Source: Zygnema cylindricum (lineage: Eukaryota > Streptophyta > Zygnematophyceae > Zygnematales > Zygnemataceae). From it: 26,581 nucleotides of DNA. Positions 8,912-26,323 of this stretch are shown here, one piece after another. The stretch lies in assembly GCA_037447655.1 (NCBI GenBank), contig JBBHKE010000918.1, forward strand, positions 278,907-305,487. The letters are read 5' to 3'. The translations under genes and the position numbers were made by a program. Position 1 is the first letter of the stretch. Each line of letters opens with the position of its first letter. The notes beneath the pieces are model-generated. The model was not told the origin of the DNA, did not search any database, and saw only the letters and a list, made by a program, of their open reading frames with translations.

Positions 8912-9740
8912 AGGATGCTAATCTTTTTCCCGTAGCATGGCGATACATCGGCTTATGATGTTTGGAGACAATGCACAACGCTTATCGTCTATAAGATGTG
9001 ACGACGAGATACTTAGCAGATTATAACACTTGACGCGATGCAATAGACCACCAAAAAACCGATCGCTTCAAAGCAAGTTACTAGTGTTGTGTATCAACAA
9101 TAAATTTATCGCGATAACACTGATACTGATAGTTATCATTATCGAACAGTTAAGGGTCTCGATATATCGCTCCGAGATCAACAAATTTATTATCGGCGAT
9201 AAGTGGAAAAAATATAGTTCGCTTAGAATAGTACTTTACAATATGTTGTATTGTATTTTTACTGTATATAGCGTGGTATGCAACGTGTAAAAATCTATTC
9301 CATAATCTGTGTAACATAATAATGAAAATTCCGTAAGACGAAATAAACTGTACAATTGTACGGTACATACCGTACAATTATCGCCGATAGTTATTGGTAC
9401 CAGTGTTATCGTGGTATTATATCAGCGATAGCGCTGATTTCAATATATCATGCCATTAAAATGATTATTGACAAACTAAAAAAATGTACATATCGATTAT
9501 CGACAAAACCCTGCCGATACACAACACCACAAATATCACATTACTTTGATGCCATTTCATGAGAAAACCTTTTCATTTTGTATGGCATTGAGTTGGCAAA
9601 AAAGGCATTTACTTATTCCCAAAAATCGAATGGATATGTTGTTCGATGTTGTATAGATGAAAATAATAGTACAATTTTAGATCCACAGCGTTTTCGCTAA
9701 CCAGAATCATCCCCCCATTTGCATTCCACTTCCACCGTAG
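8912..9740. other. AT-rich region without recognisable gene
   Basis: Apart from the inverted repeat at 9108-9415 this stretch shows only short frames on both strands and many CGAT/ATCG motifs. No RNA gene or conserved protein was recognised. Confidence 0.45.
9108..9415. repeat. Imperfect inverted repeat with internal hairpin
   Basis: GATAACACTGATACTGATAG near 9112 pairs with its complement in CTATCGGCGATA-side sequence ending GGTACCAGTGTTATCG near 9410. A further TTATCGGCGATAA-like motif near 9190 pairs with ATTATCGCCGATA near 9378. A perfect hairpin lies at 9354-9379: AATTGTACGGTA, a CA loop, then TACCGTACAATT. This may be another small foldback element; clear ends or target duplications were not found. 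Confidence 0.55.
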
Positions 9741-10242
9741 TTTGTCTACCTATTTGTCTGCTTGTCTATCTGCATGTCTGTCTGTCTACCAGTCTGTCTG
9801 TTTGTCTGTTTGTCTCTCTGGCTGTCTGTCTGTCTGTCTTTTTGTCTGTCTATCTTTTTGTCTGTCTGTCTGTCTATCTGTCTGTTTGTCTGTTTGTCTG
9901 TTTGTCTGTCTGTCTGTCTATTTGTCTGTCTATTTGTCTGTCTATCTGTTTGTCTGTTTGTCTGTCATTCAGTCAGTCAGTCAGTGTTTGTCTGTCTGTC
10001 TATTTGTCTATCTGTTTGTCTGTCTGCCTATCTCTCTATCTGTCTGCCTGCCTGCGTGTCTGCCTGCAAGTTTGTCTGTTTGTCTGTCTGTCTGTATGTC
10101 TGTATGTCTATTTGCTTGTCTCTTTGTCTGTATGCCTGCCTGGTAGTCCATTTGTCTATGTGTCTGTCTGTGTAATTGTGTGTATATGTGTTTGTCTATT
10201 TGTCTATCTGTCTGTCTGTTTGCGTGTCTATCTGACTCTCTA

Positions 10243-10303
<61 letters not shown>

Positions 10304-10792
10304 TTTTGTCTGTCTGTCTGTCTGTCTGTGTGTCTGTCTGTCTGTCTCTCTTTTTGTCTGTTTGTCTGTTTGTCTATCTATCTGTGTGTCTGTATGTCTG
10401 TATTTCTGTTGGTCTATCTGTCGGTCTATATGTTAGTCTGTTTGTCCTCTTGTGTGTCTTTCTGTGTCTCGGTTTATCAGTCTGTCTGCTTGTCTGTTTG
10501 CCTTTTTGTCCACCTATCTGTTTTCCTGTCTATCTACTTGTCTGTCTACTTGTCTGTTTGCTTGTCTATCTGCTTGTTTGCCTGCCTGTCTGTCTGCCTG
10601 TATGTCTATCTATCTGCCAGTCTGACTATCTATCTGCCAGTCTGTCTGCCTATCTGTTTGCCAGTTAGTCTTCTTGTCTATGTGCCTGTCTATCTACCTG
10701 TCAGTCACTCTGTCTTTCTGCCTGTCTATCTACGTGTCTGCCTGCTTGCGTGTCTATCTGTCTGTCTGTCTGTCTGTTGGTCAGTCTTTAAA

Positions 10793-10825
<33 letters not shown>

Positions 10826-13800
10826 GTGTCTATGTGTCTATCTATTTGTATGTTTGTATGTCTATCTGTTTGTGTGTCTTTCTGTCTGTACGTTTGTCTG
10901 TCTGTCTGTCTTTCTTTCTATGTTTGTCTGTGTGTTTGTATGTCTGTCTATCTGTCTGTTGGTCTGTCTGTCTGTCTGTCTTTCTCTTTGTCAGTCTGTC
11001 TATCTGTTTGTTGATTGTATGTGTGCCTGTCAGCCAGCCTGTCTGCATGCTTGTCTGCCTGCTTATCAGCCTGCATGTCTGCCTGCCTATTTGCCTGCCT
11101 CTCTTCCTCAGTGCCCGCTTACCTGCTTGCGTGTCTGCCTGCCTATCTACTTGCATGTCTGCCTGCATGTCTTCCTACTTTTTTGCTTACCTGTTTGTCT
11201 GCCTGATTGCGTGTCTGCTTCCTTGTCTGGTTCCATGTCTGTCTAACTCTCTGTCTGCCTGTTTGTCAGTATGTTTTTCTGTGTGTCTGTCTGTTTGTCT
11301 GTCTGTTCTTCTGTCTTTCAGTCTATTTGTCTGTCTGTGTGTCCGTCCGCCTGTCTGTGTGTCTGCCTTTCTCTCTGTTTAAGTGTCTGTCTGTCTTTTT
11401 TTCTCTCTGACTCTCTGTCTGTCTTTTTTTCTCTCTGACTCTCTGTCTGTCTTTTTGTCTGCCTCTGTGTCTGCCTATCTGTTTGTCTGCTTGTCTGTCT
11501 GTCTGTCTATCTTTCTATCTGTATGTATGCTTGTCTGTGTGTCTGTCTATCTGTCTGTCTGTTTGTTTGTCTTTTCTTATGTATGTCTGTCTACCTCTCT
11601 TTTTGCCTCCCACTGTGACTGTCTGTTTGTTTGTCTCTCGGTCTGTTTGTCAATATGTCTTTCATTTTTTCTATATGTCTGTCTTTCTGTCTATCTGTCT
11701 GTGTGTTTGTATGTGCGTCTGTCTAGGTGTCTGTCGGTGTGTCTATCTGTCTGTCTGTCTGTCTATTTGTTTGTCTTTTTGCTTGTTTGTCTGTGTATTT
11801 GTTTGCATGTCTGTCAGCGTGTCTGTCTGCCTGTCTGTTTGCCTATCTGTCTGCCTTTCTGTCTGCCTGTCTGTTTGCCTGTATGTCTGCCTGTCTGTTT
11901 GAGTGTGTGTCTACATGTCTCTGTGTCTGTCTGTCTGAGTGTTTATGTGTCTATTTGTCTGTCTATCTGTTTGTCTGTCTGTTTGTTTTTCTGTATGTCT
12001 GTTTGTATTCTATCTCTCTGACTGTCTGTCTGTTTGTTAGTCAGTCAGTCAGTCAAGCTGTCTGTCTGTGCGTTTGTCTATATGTCTGTCTGTCTGTATG
12101 TTTGTCTGTCTGTATATTTGTATGTCTGTCTGTTTGTCTGCATGTTTGTCTGCGTGTCTGTTTGCTTGTCCCTCTGCCTATCTGTCTGCTTGTCTGCATG
12201 TCTATCTGCATGCCTGTCTGCCTGTCTGTTTGTTTGTGTGTCTGTCTGCTTGTCTGTCTGCGTGTATTTCTGCGTGTCTTTTTGCGTGTCTGTGTTTGTG
12301 TGTATATCTATATGTATGTTTGTGATTGTTTGTCTGTCTATCTTTGTATGTGTTTGTCTATCTGTCTGTCTATGTGTCTGTGTGTTTGTCAGTCTGCTGG
12401 TCATTTTGTATGTCCGTCTGTCTGTATGTCCATTTGTCTAAGTCTTTGTCTGCCTACCTGTCTATGTGCATGTCTGTCTGTCTGTCTGTCTGCCTGTCTT
12501 TCTATCTGTCTATATTTGTTTGTCTGTTTGTCTGTTTGTCTGTCTGTCTGCATGTCTATCTATCTGCTTGTCTGCTTGTCAGTCTGTCTGTCTGCATGTC
12601 TTCTTGTCTGTCTGCCTGTTTTTGTGTCTATCTGTCTATTTGTCTGTCTGTCTCTCTGTCTGTCTATATGTCTGTCTTTCTGTCTGTATGTTTGTGTGTT
12701 TGTGTGTTTGTGTGTGCGTCTGTCTATGTGTCTGTGAGTCTGTCTATCTGTCTTTCTGTATGTCTATTTGTTTGTCTTTCTGTTTGTTAGTCTGTGTATT
12801 TGTTTGCATGTCTGTCTGCGTGTCTTTCGGCGTGTCTGTTTGATTGTCTGTCTGCTTGTTTGTTTGCCTGTCTGTCTGCCTATCTGTTTGCCTGTCTGTT
12901 TGCCTGTATGTCTGCCTATCTGTTTGCGTGTGTGTTTGCATGCTTGTGTGTCTGTCTGTCTGAGTGTCTATGTGTCTATCCGTCTGTCTATCTGTCTCTC
13001 TATCTGTTTGTCGGTCTGTTTGTTTTTGTGTATGTTTGTTTGTCTATCTATCTCTATGTCTGTTTGTTTGTCTGTTTGTCAGTCAGTTTGTCTGTCTGTC
13101 TGTCTGTCAGTCAATCTGTCTATCTGTGCGTTGGTCTATCACTCTGTCTGTCTGTATGTTTGTCTGTCTGTCTATTTGTCTGCATGTTTGTCTGCGTGTC
13201 TGTTATCTTATCTGTCTGCCTATCTGTCTGGTTGTCTGCATGTCTATTTGCATGTCTGTCTGCCTGTCTGTTTGTCGGTGTCTCTATCTGCTTGTATGTC
13301 TGCGTGTATGTCTGCGTGTCTTTTTGCGTGTCTGTGTTTGTGTGTCTGTCTGTATGTCTGTCTGTGTTTGTTTGTCTGTCTATCTGTCTATGTGTTTGTC
13401 TATCTATCTGTCTGTGTGTCTGTTTGTCAGTCAATCTGCCACTCAATCTATATGTCCGTCTGTCTGTATGTTTGTTTGTCTGTGTCTTTGTTTGTCAACC
13501 TATCTATTTGCCTATCTGTCTGCATGTTTGTTTGCCTGTGTGTCTGCCTATCTGTCTATCTCTCTGTATCTGTTTGTGTGTCTGTTTGCTGTCTGTCTGT
13601 CTGCCTGTCTATCTGTCTGCTTGGCTGCCTGTCAGTCGGTCTGTCTGCATGTGTTCATGTCTGTCTACATGTTTGTGTGTCTATCTGTCTGTCTCTCTGT
13701 CTATCTGTATGTCTGTCTGTCTATAAGTCTGTCCGTCTATCTTCCCGTCTTTTTGTCCCTTTGTTTGTCTATCTGTCTGTCCGTTTGTGTGTCTGTCTGT

Positions 13801-15180
13801 GTGTCCGTCTGTTGGTTGGTCTGTCTGTGTGCTTGTCTGTTTGCATGTTTGTCCCCTTATCTGTTTGCCTGTCTATCTACTTGACTGTCTGTTTGTTTGT
13901 CTGCATGTCGGTTTGCATGTCTGTCTGCATAACTGTCTGTATGTATGTCTGCCTATCTGTATGCGTGTTTGTCAACCTGTTTGTCTATCTGCCTGCCTTT
14001 CTGACTGCTTATCTGTGTGCCTGTCTGTGTGCCTATCTGTTTGCCTATCTATTTACCTGTCACTCTGCCTGTCTCTATGCCTTTCTGTCTACTTGTCTTT
14101 CTGCCTGTCTGTCTATTTGTCAGTCTGTCTGTTTGTTTATCAATGTATCTCTTTGTCTTTGTCTGTCTTTTTGTCTCTCTGTGTGATTGTCTGTTTGTCT
14201 GTCTGTTTATACGTTTGTCAGTTTGTCTGTTTTTCTTTGCTTGTCTGTCTGTTAGTCTTTCTGTATGTCTATCGGTCTGTGTGTCAGTCTGTCTGTCTAT
14301 CTGTTGTTCTGGTTGCCTGCTTGCCTGTCTCTCTGTTTGTCGATCTATGTATCTCTCTCTCTGTATATCAGTCTGTCTGCCTGCCTGTCTGCCTGCCTTC
14401 CTCTTTGCCTACCTGCCTGCTTGTCTGTTTGCCTATCTGCCTGCCTGTCTTCCTGCGTGTGTGCCTGCCTGTCTGCCTATTGGTCTGCCTACCTGTCTGC
14501 CTGCCTGCTTGCCTATCTGCCTGCCTACTTGCCTATCTGCCTGCCTGTTTGTCTAACTCTCTGTCTGCCTTTCCGTGTGTCTGTCTTTCTGTCCGCCTGT
14601 CAGTCTATCCATCTGTCTGTTTGTCTGTCTGTCTGTCTGTCAATCTGTCTGTCTATCTGCTTGTCTGTCTGTCTGTCTGTCTGTGTGAGTGTCTGTTTCT
14701 CCGTCTGTCTGTCATTCTACCTATCTGTTTATCTGTCTCTCTGTGTTTCACTCTGTCTCTCTGCCTCTTTTTCTGTCTGTTTGTCCGCCTATCTGTCTGC
14801 ATGTCTATCTGTCTCTCTGCTTGTCTATCTGTCTGCTTATCTGTCTGCCTGTCTATCTCTTTGTTAGTATGTTTGTTTGTTTGTCTGCCTATCCCTCTGT
14901 TTGTCAGTCTGTCTGTCTGTCTGTCTGCCCGTCTGTCTGTCTTTCTGCCTTGTGTTGTCTGTCTGTCTGTCTGTCTTTCTCTCTGTCTCTCTGTCTCTTT
15001 GTCTGTCCGCTTGTCCGCCTATCTCTCTGCATGTCTATCTATCTGTCTGCTTGTCTGTCTTTCTGCTTGTCTATCTGCCTGTCTATCTCTCTGTTTGTAT
15101 GTCCGCTTGTCTGTCTGTCTATCTGTTTGCCTATCTACCTGTCTGTCTGTCTTTCTGTCCGTCTGTCTGTCTTTCTGTCC

Positions 15181-15214
<34 letters not shown>

Positions 15215-15992
15215 ATGTAGGTCTGTCTGCATGCATGTTTGTCTGCCTCTCTGTCTGCCTGTCTGCCTGTCTGTTTGCCTATCTGTCTGCCTCTGTGTCT
15301 GTCTATCTGTCTGTCTCTCTATCTGTCCATTTGTCTGTCTGTCTCTCTATCTGTCTATTTCTGTGTCTGTCAGTCTTCCTGTCCCTGTGTGTGTCTGTCT
15401 GTATGTTTGCCTGTCTGTCTGTTCGTCAGTCTGTCTTTCTGCCTGTCTATCAATCTGTCTTTCTCTCTATTTCTCTGTCTCTTTGTCTGTCTGTTTGTCC
15501 GCCTATCTGTCTGTATGTCTATCTGTCTATGTACTTGTCTGTTAGTCTGCTTGTTTGTCTGCCTGTCGATTTCCCCGTGTGTATGTCTTCTTGTCTGTCT
15601 GTCTATCTGTTTGCCTGTCTACCTATCTGTCTGTGTGATTGTGTGTAAGACTGTGTGTGTCTGTCTGTCTTTGTTTTTGTCTATCTGTCTATCTGTCTGT
15701 TTTTCTGTCTGTCTGTGTTTTTGTCTGTCTGTTTGTCTATGTGTTTGTCCGTCTATCTAAGTGTCTGTTTGTCTCTCTGTCTGTTTGATTGTTTGTCTGT
15801 ATGTTTGTTTGCATGTATGTCTGCATGTCTGTGTGCCAGTGTGTCTTTTTGTCAGTGTGTCTGTTTGTTTGTCTGTCTGTCTGTATGTCTATTTGTCTAT
15901 CTGTGGATCTATCTATTTGTCTGTCTGTCTGTGTGTTTGTCTGTTTGTCCATCTGTTAGTCAGTCTGTCTGTCTCTCCGTCTGTCTATCAGC

Positions 15993-16024
<32 letters not shown>

Positions 16025-16174
16025 AAGTTTGTCTGTATGTGTGTCTGCGTGCCTATCTGCCTGTCTGTCTGTCTTTCTGCCAGTCTGTCTTTCTGTCGGT
16101 ATATATCTGTCTGCCTGTTTGTCTGTCTGTGTTTATGTTTTCTCGTCTGTCTGAGTCTGTGTCAGCCTGTCTGT
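9741..16174 (+). repeat. 6.4-kb degenerate TCTG tetranucleotide array (array B)
   Basis: Almost every 4-bp step is TGTC or a one-base variant (TGTT, TATC, TGCC, TTTC, AGTC). The longest nearly pure run is around 10243-10302. TGCC-rich blocks occur near 11040-11230 and 14380-14560. Internal duplications are visible: an exact 28-bp tandem copy at 11393-11448, and a larger block at about 11790-12400 that recurs near 12790-13440. Because the period is 4, the codon cycle is CTG TCT GTC TGT (Leu-Ser-Val-Cys) in every frame and stop codons are rare, so open frames of up to 477 codons appear in all three frames. The array ends exactly where the right inverted-repeat arm begins. Confidence 0.98.
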
Positions 16175-16175
16175 T

Positions 16176-17039
16176 GTTGTTTTTGAAATGTTAGTTTCGT
16201 GCGTACGACACACTTTGTGCGCACGTGACATTTCATGCGTAATTTATTATATGAATTTAATGTGGTTGTACGAATGGATTTTCAGGTTGAGGGAGAAGTG
16301 AAATTAATTGAAGTTCGACGTACGAAATAATAATTTGAGTGACGCAAACCAACGCGCGTAATTTATCGAATACGTTTGAGAAATGGACGGCGGATCGCGA
16401 AGCGATCCGACGTAAGATATTCGAAGAGATTGAAATGGTACGTCGCACGTACAAAACATAATGCGATGGTGGCATTTATAGAAAAGGACGTGATGGTATA
16501 AAGAATCTTATTTGACAGGTGTACTTTAAATTTGGCCGTATTTATGGCAAAGTATGTAATTGCGGTACGGACAAATTTGGATGGTTTGACGTCGTTTCAT
16601 CAAGTGGACTTTGGGACCATGTGGCGTGACATCGAGAGTGCCAAATAAAAGCTACGGACGGCGGACAAAGGCAGCCATAATTTTTCATGGAGTGGGGACG
16701 CGAAATCGCATCAAATCACAAGATGTACATTTTGGACGTCCAAGATTGCTTGACAAAATTCGAGGAGTTTGGTTGAGTGACTCAGCATACGATTTTGTGA
16801 GATTGTGTGTACTTGTAAATATTTGTAACAACAGTGGTTTGTCTTTTGGTGTATTAGTTAATAGTGTAGACTTATTTATTCTGACATACCTTGAATTATT
16901 CGGGTATGCTCACATTAATTTAAATAGATGGTAGATTACGTACGGCTGGTATGGCTCCGTACAATAAGTAGTGAACCTGAGTATAAACTTGTAGGACTTA
17001 GTTTATTTTAGTATCACAGTTAAGTTTATCAAAGCTATG
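16176..17039 (+). repeat. Right arm of long inverted repeat (partner 1-864)
   Basis: Inverted copy of 1-864, about 90% identical by eye. Its inner edge (TTGTTTTTGAAATGTTAG region) follows array B directly. The hairpin CGGATCGC at 16391-16398, with its complement at 16402-16409, matches the one in the left arm. The frame that is open in the left arm is interrupted by stops here, which argues against a conserved protein. The outer limit cannot be fixed because the left partner runs off the window. Confidence 0.9.
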
Positions 17040-17445
17040 GCAAACTGTTTTTCTACAACCTTGACCTTATGGTATGATCACTCTAATTGATATTTTTGTA
17101 TGAAACTTTGTAGAGATATTCTTTGACTTCCACAAAAATATGCGTGTATAGTTTCATTATGTTTTGTCAATTCTGTAGATTTCTGTGGGAAGTCTACTTG
17201 GTTAGTTTGAGAATTGTCAGCTGTTTCTGTGAAACTTTGGAGCTTATATCTTCTAGATTCCTTAGTGGATTTGGATGTAACTTTGGGAGTTTACACTGTC
17301 TATGGTATACTGCATTTTGTTGCACTTTGAGGTGATTTTGTTTACTTTGAAATAATAGGTGCTGTTTGAAACATAATTGTTTTGGGGTAGTCTGTGGGTG
17401 TCTTCCGTGAGCAATCCAAGGCTGAAATAGGCTATGGACAACATC
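17040..17445. other. Unique spacer between inverted-repeat arm and array C
   Basis: About 400 bases of AT-rich sequence without a recognisable gene or repeat. The short frames at 17123-17335 (+) and 17262-17444 (-) have no support. Confidence 0.45.
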
Positions 17446-23961
<6,516 letters not shown>

Positions 23962-24372
23962 GGGTAGCGTAAAATTACGCCACCGAGCGACATCGTGGAA
24001 CTACGCCACCGAGCGACATCGTGGAATTTCGCCACCGAGCGGCATCGTAGAATTACGCCACCGAGCGGCAGCGTAGAATTACGCCACTTAGCGACATCGT
24101 AGAAATATGCCATCGAGCGGCATTGTAGAATTACGCCACCGAGCGGCAGCGTAGAATTACGCCAGCGGGCGGCAACGTATAATTATGCCAACTGTCGGTG
24201 GCGTAGAATTACGACACTGAGCGGCAACGTACAATCACGCCGGCCAGCAGCATCATAAAAATCACCACCAAGCGGCAGCTTATAATCCGCAACCGGGCGG
24301 CAACGTAGAATCATGCCGACCGGCGGCAACGTAAAAATATGCCAATGGGCGGGCAGCAGCGTAAAATTACGA
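23962..24372 (+). repeat. 26-bp minisatellite, block 1
   Basis: Eleven units of exactly 26 bp run from 23979 to about 24264, with the core GCCACCGAGCGGCATCGTAG followed by AATTAC. After that come several shorter or diverged units. Unit starts at 23979, 24005, 24031, 24057, 24083, 24109, 24135, 24161, 24187, 24213 and 24239 confirm the period. It is much richer in CpG than its surroundings. It begins exactly at the end of the pure TCTG run. Since 26 is not a multiple of 3, the frames rotate and no constant peptide is encoded. Confidence 0.95.
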
Positions 24373-24882
24373 TGTTTGTCTGTTTGTTTTTCTGTCTCTT
24401 TGTCTGCGTGTCTGTCTGCGTGTATGCCTGCGTGTCTGCCTGCGTGTCTTTCTACGTGTCAGTCTGTTTGTCATTGAGTATGTTTGTGAGTTTGTCAGTC
24501 TGTTGTCTGTCTATCTGTCTGTGCCTCTGTCTGTCTGTCTGTCTAATTCTCTGCCTGTCTCTATGTCTGTGTGTCTATATATTTGTTTGTCTGTCTGTCT
24601 TTTTGTCTGTCTGTCTATTTGTCTGTCTTTCTGTCTGTCTGCCTAATTGTCTGTCTGTCTGTCTGTCTGTCTGACTGTCTGTGTCTGTCTGTCTGTCTGT
24701 CTGTGTCTTTCTGTCTGTATGTCTATGTGTATGTCTGTCTGTATGTCTGTGTGTTTGTCTGTCTGTCTATCTGCCTGCCTGTCTGTTTGTTTGTTTGTTT
24801 TGTTGTCTGTCTATTTGTCTGTCTATTTGTCTGTCTATCTGTCTGACTGTCTGTCTATCTGTCTGTCTGTCAGTGTGTCTTT

Positions 24883-24914
<32 letters not shown>

Positions 24915-25059
24915 TTGTCTGTCTGTGTGTCGTTTTGTTTGTTTGTCTGTCTATCAGTCTGTGTTTCTGTCTGTTTGTCTACCTGTCTGTCTGTCTTTTT
25001 GTCTGTCTGTCTGTATATCTATCTGTGTGTTTGTCTGTCTATCTGTCTGTCTGTTTGTT

Positions 25060-25090
<31 letters not shown>

Positions 25091-25235
25091 TTGTCAGTCT
25101 GTCTTTCAGTGTGTCTGTCTATCTATCTACCTGCCTGTTTGTTTGTTTGTTTGTTTGTCTGTCTGTCTGTCTGTCTGTATGTCTATGAGTCTGTCTGTCT
25201 GTCTGTTTGTTTGGCTGTCTGTATGTCGTTCTGTT

Positions 25236-25310
<75 letters not shown>

Positions 25311-25428
25311 CTTTCTGTTAGTCTGTCTATTTGTCTTCTTGTCTGTCTTTCTGTGTGTCTGTGTGTTTGTCTGTCTGTCTCTTTATGTGTCTGTCTGTCT
25401 GTCTGTATGCTTGTTTGTCTGTCTGTTC
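24373..25428 (+). repeat. 1.06-kb TCTG array (array D)
   Basis: Same repeat and orientation as arrays B and C, between the two minisatellite blocks. A nearly pure run lies at about 25237-25300. Its first part (CTGCGTGT-rich, then GTGAGTTTGTCAGTCTG near 24410-24500) resembles 23145-23215 in array C, pointing to duplication from that array. Confidence 0.97.
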
Positions 25429-25735
25429 GTTACGCCACCGAGCGACATTGTGGAATTACGCCACCGAGTGGCATCGTAGAATTACGCCACCGAGCGGCAG
25501 CGTAGAATTACGCCACTGAGCGGCATCGTAGAAATATGCCATCGAGCGGCATCGTAGAAATTAAGCCACCGAGCGGCAGCGTAGAATTACGCCAGCGGGC
25601 GGTAGCGTATAGTTATGCCATCTGTCGACGGCGGAGAATTACGACACTGAGCGGCAATGTACAATCACGCCGGCTATGCGGGTGGCAGTGTAGAATATTG
25701 CCACGATACGACGGGCGGTAGCGCTTCATTGTGCC
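25429..25735 (+). repeat. 26-bp minisatellite, block 2 (copy of block 1)
   Basis: About ten 26-bp units. Their individual variants follow in the same order as in block 1: the unit with GTGGAA, then GAAATATGCCATCG, then CCAGCGGGCGG, then a CTGTCG unit, then ACGACACTGAGCGGCAA, then CAATCACGCCGGC. The block is therefore a segmental copy rather than an independent expansion. The last units fade into unique sequence. Confidence 0.93.
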
Positions 25736-25960
25736 CGCGGTACGGCCGTGTGGCCGAAAAAAATCAAGACAGACACGGCGCCTATATAAGGGTTTCCCCG
25801 AAGGCGAACAACGTTTCCTTATTTATATACTAATTGGTGCGAAGTTTCTTATTTTAACGGAATACCCGGAACGTCGAACAACGGTTACAAAGTTGTTACG
25901 GAAATAGAGACAAACATGTATCTTCGCCGTTGCACTATAAACTTTTAGCATGTATATTAA

Positions 25961-26205
25961 GGTAAATGTTCACACTGACGACGATGTTGTCGACGGACGA
26001 GAGTTATGCGAACGACTTTTTTTTTTTGATGTGATTTAGTCTTTTTGATTATTGCGATTTCACGTGCGAGCGCGACTCTTTTAAATCATCAAAATGTACC
26101 TTTTCACTTAAAAAGTACAATTTTGCACGGTCGGACGTCGTCCGTACTCCACACTATTTAAAACGAACCTATATTAGAATGTTGTTACGCTAATTAAACT
26201 TTACC
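25961..26205. mobile_element. Possible TTAA-flanked MITE
   Basis: TTAA stands at 25957-25960 and 26206-26209. Just inside are GGTAAATGTTCA on the left and, as reverse complement, GGTAAAGTTTA on the right. TTAA duplications are typical of piggyBac-like elements. The shared ends are short, so chance is a real possibility. Confidence 0.25.
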
Positions 26206-26260
26206 TTAAATACAATAATGAAAAAATTAGAATCGTTTACTTTATTTCATGTGATAGAGT

Positions 26261-26323
26261 CGAAATTTCGAGCGATCGAATTAGAGTAGTTTACTCTAAT
26301 TACGATTCGCGGTGTACACCGCG
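26261..26323. repeat. Cluster of three palindromes
   Basis: CGAAATTTCG (about 26261-26270), a hairpin AATTAGAGTA / TACTCTAATT with a 3-base loop (26279-26301), and a perfect 16-bp palindrome CGCGGTGTACACCGCG (26308-26323) follow within 65 bases. The function is unknown; they may be protein-binding sites or the centre of a foldback element. Confidence 0.6.

Noticed and set aside
1361-9740. Similarity between the inner ends of arrays A and B (both near an AATGGG motif), which would extend the inverted repeat beyond the arrays
   Set aside because: By eye only about six bases agree before the match fails, no better than chance.
1-17039. The paired arms as long terminal repeats of a retrotransposon
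   Set aside because: The arms are inverted, whereas long terminal repeats are direct, and no retroelement coding sequence lies between them.
25783-25790. TATATAAG as the promoter of a new gene or a retroelement terminal repeat
   Set aside because: No coding region follows before the window ends, and no matching second terminal repeat, primer-binding site or polypurine tract is seen.
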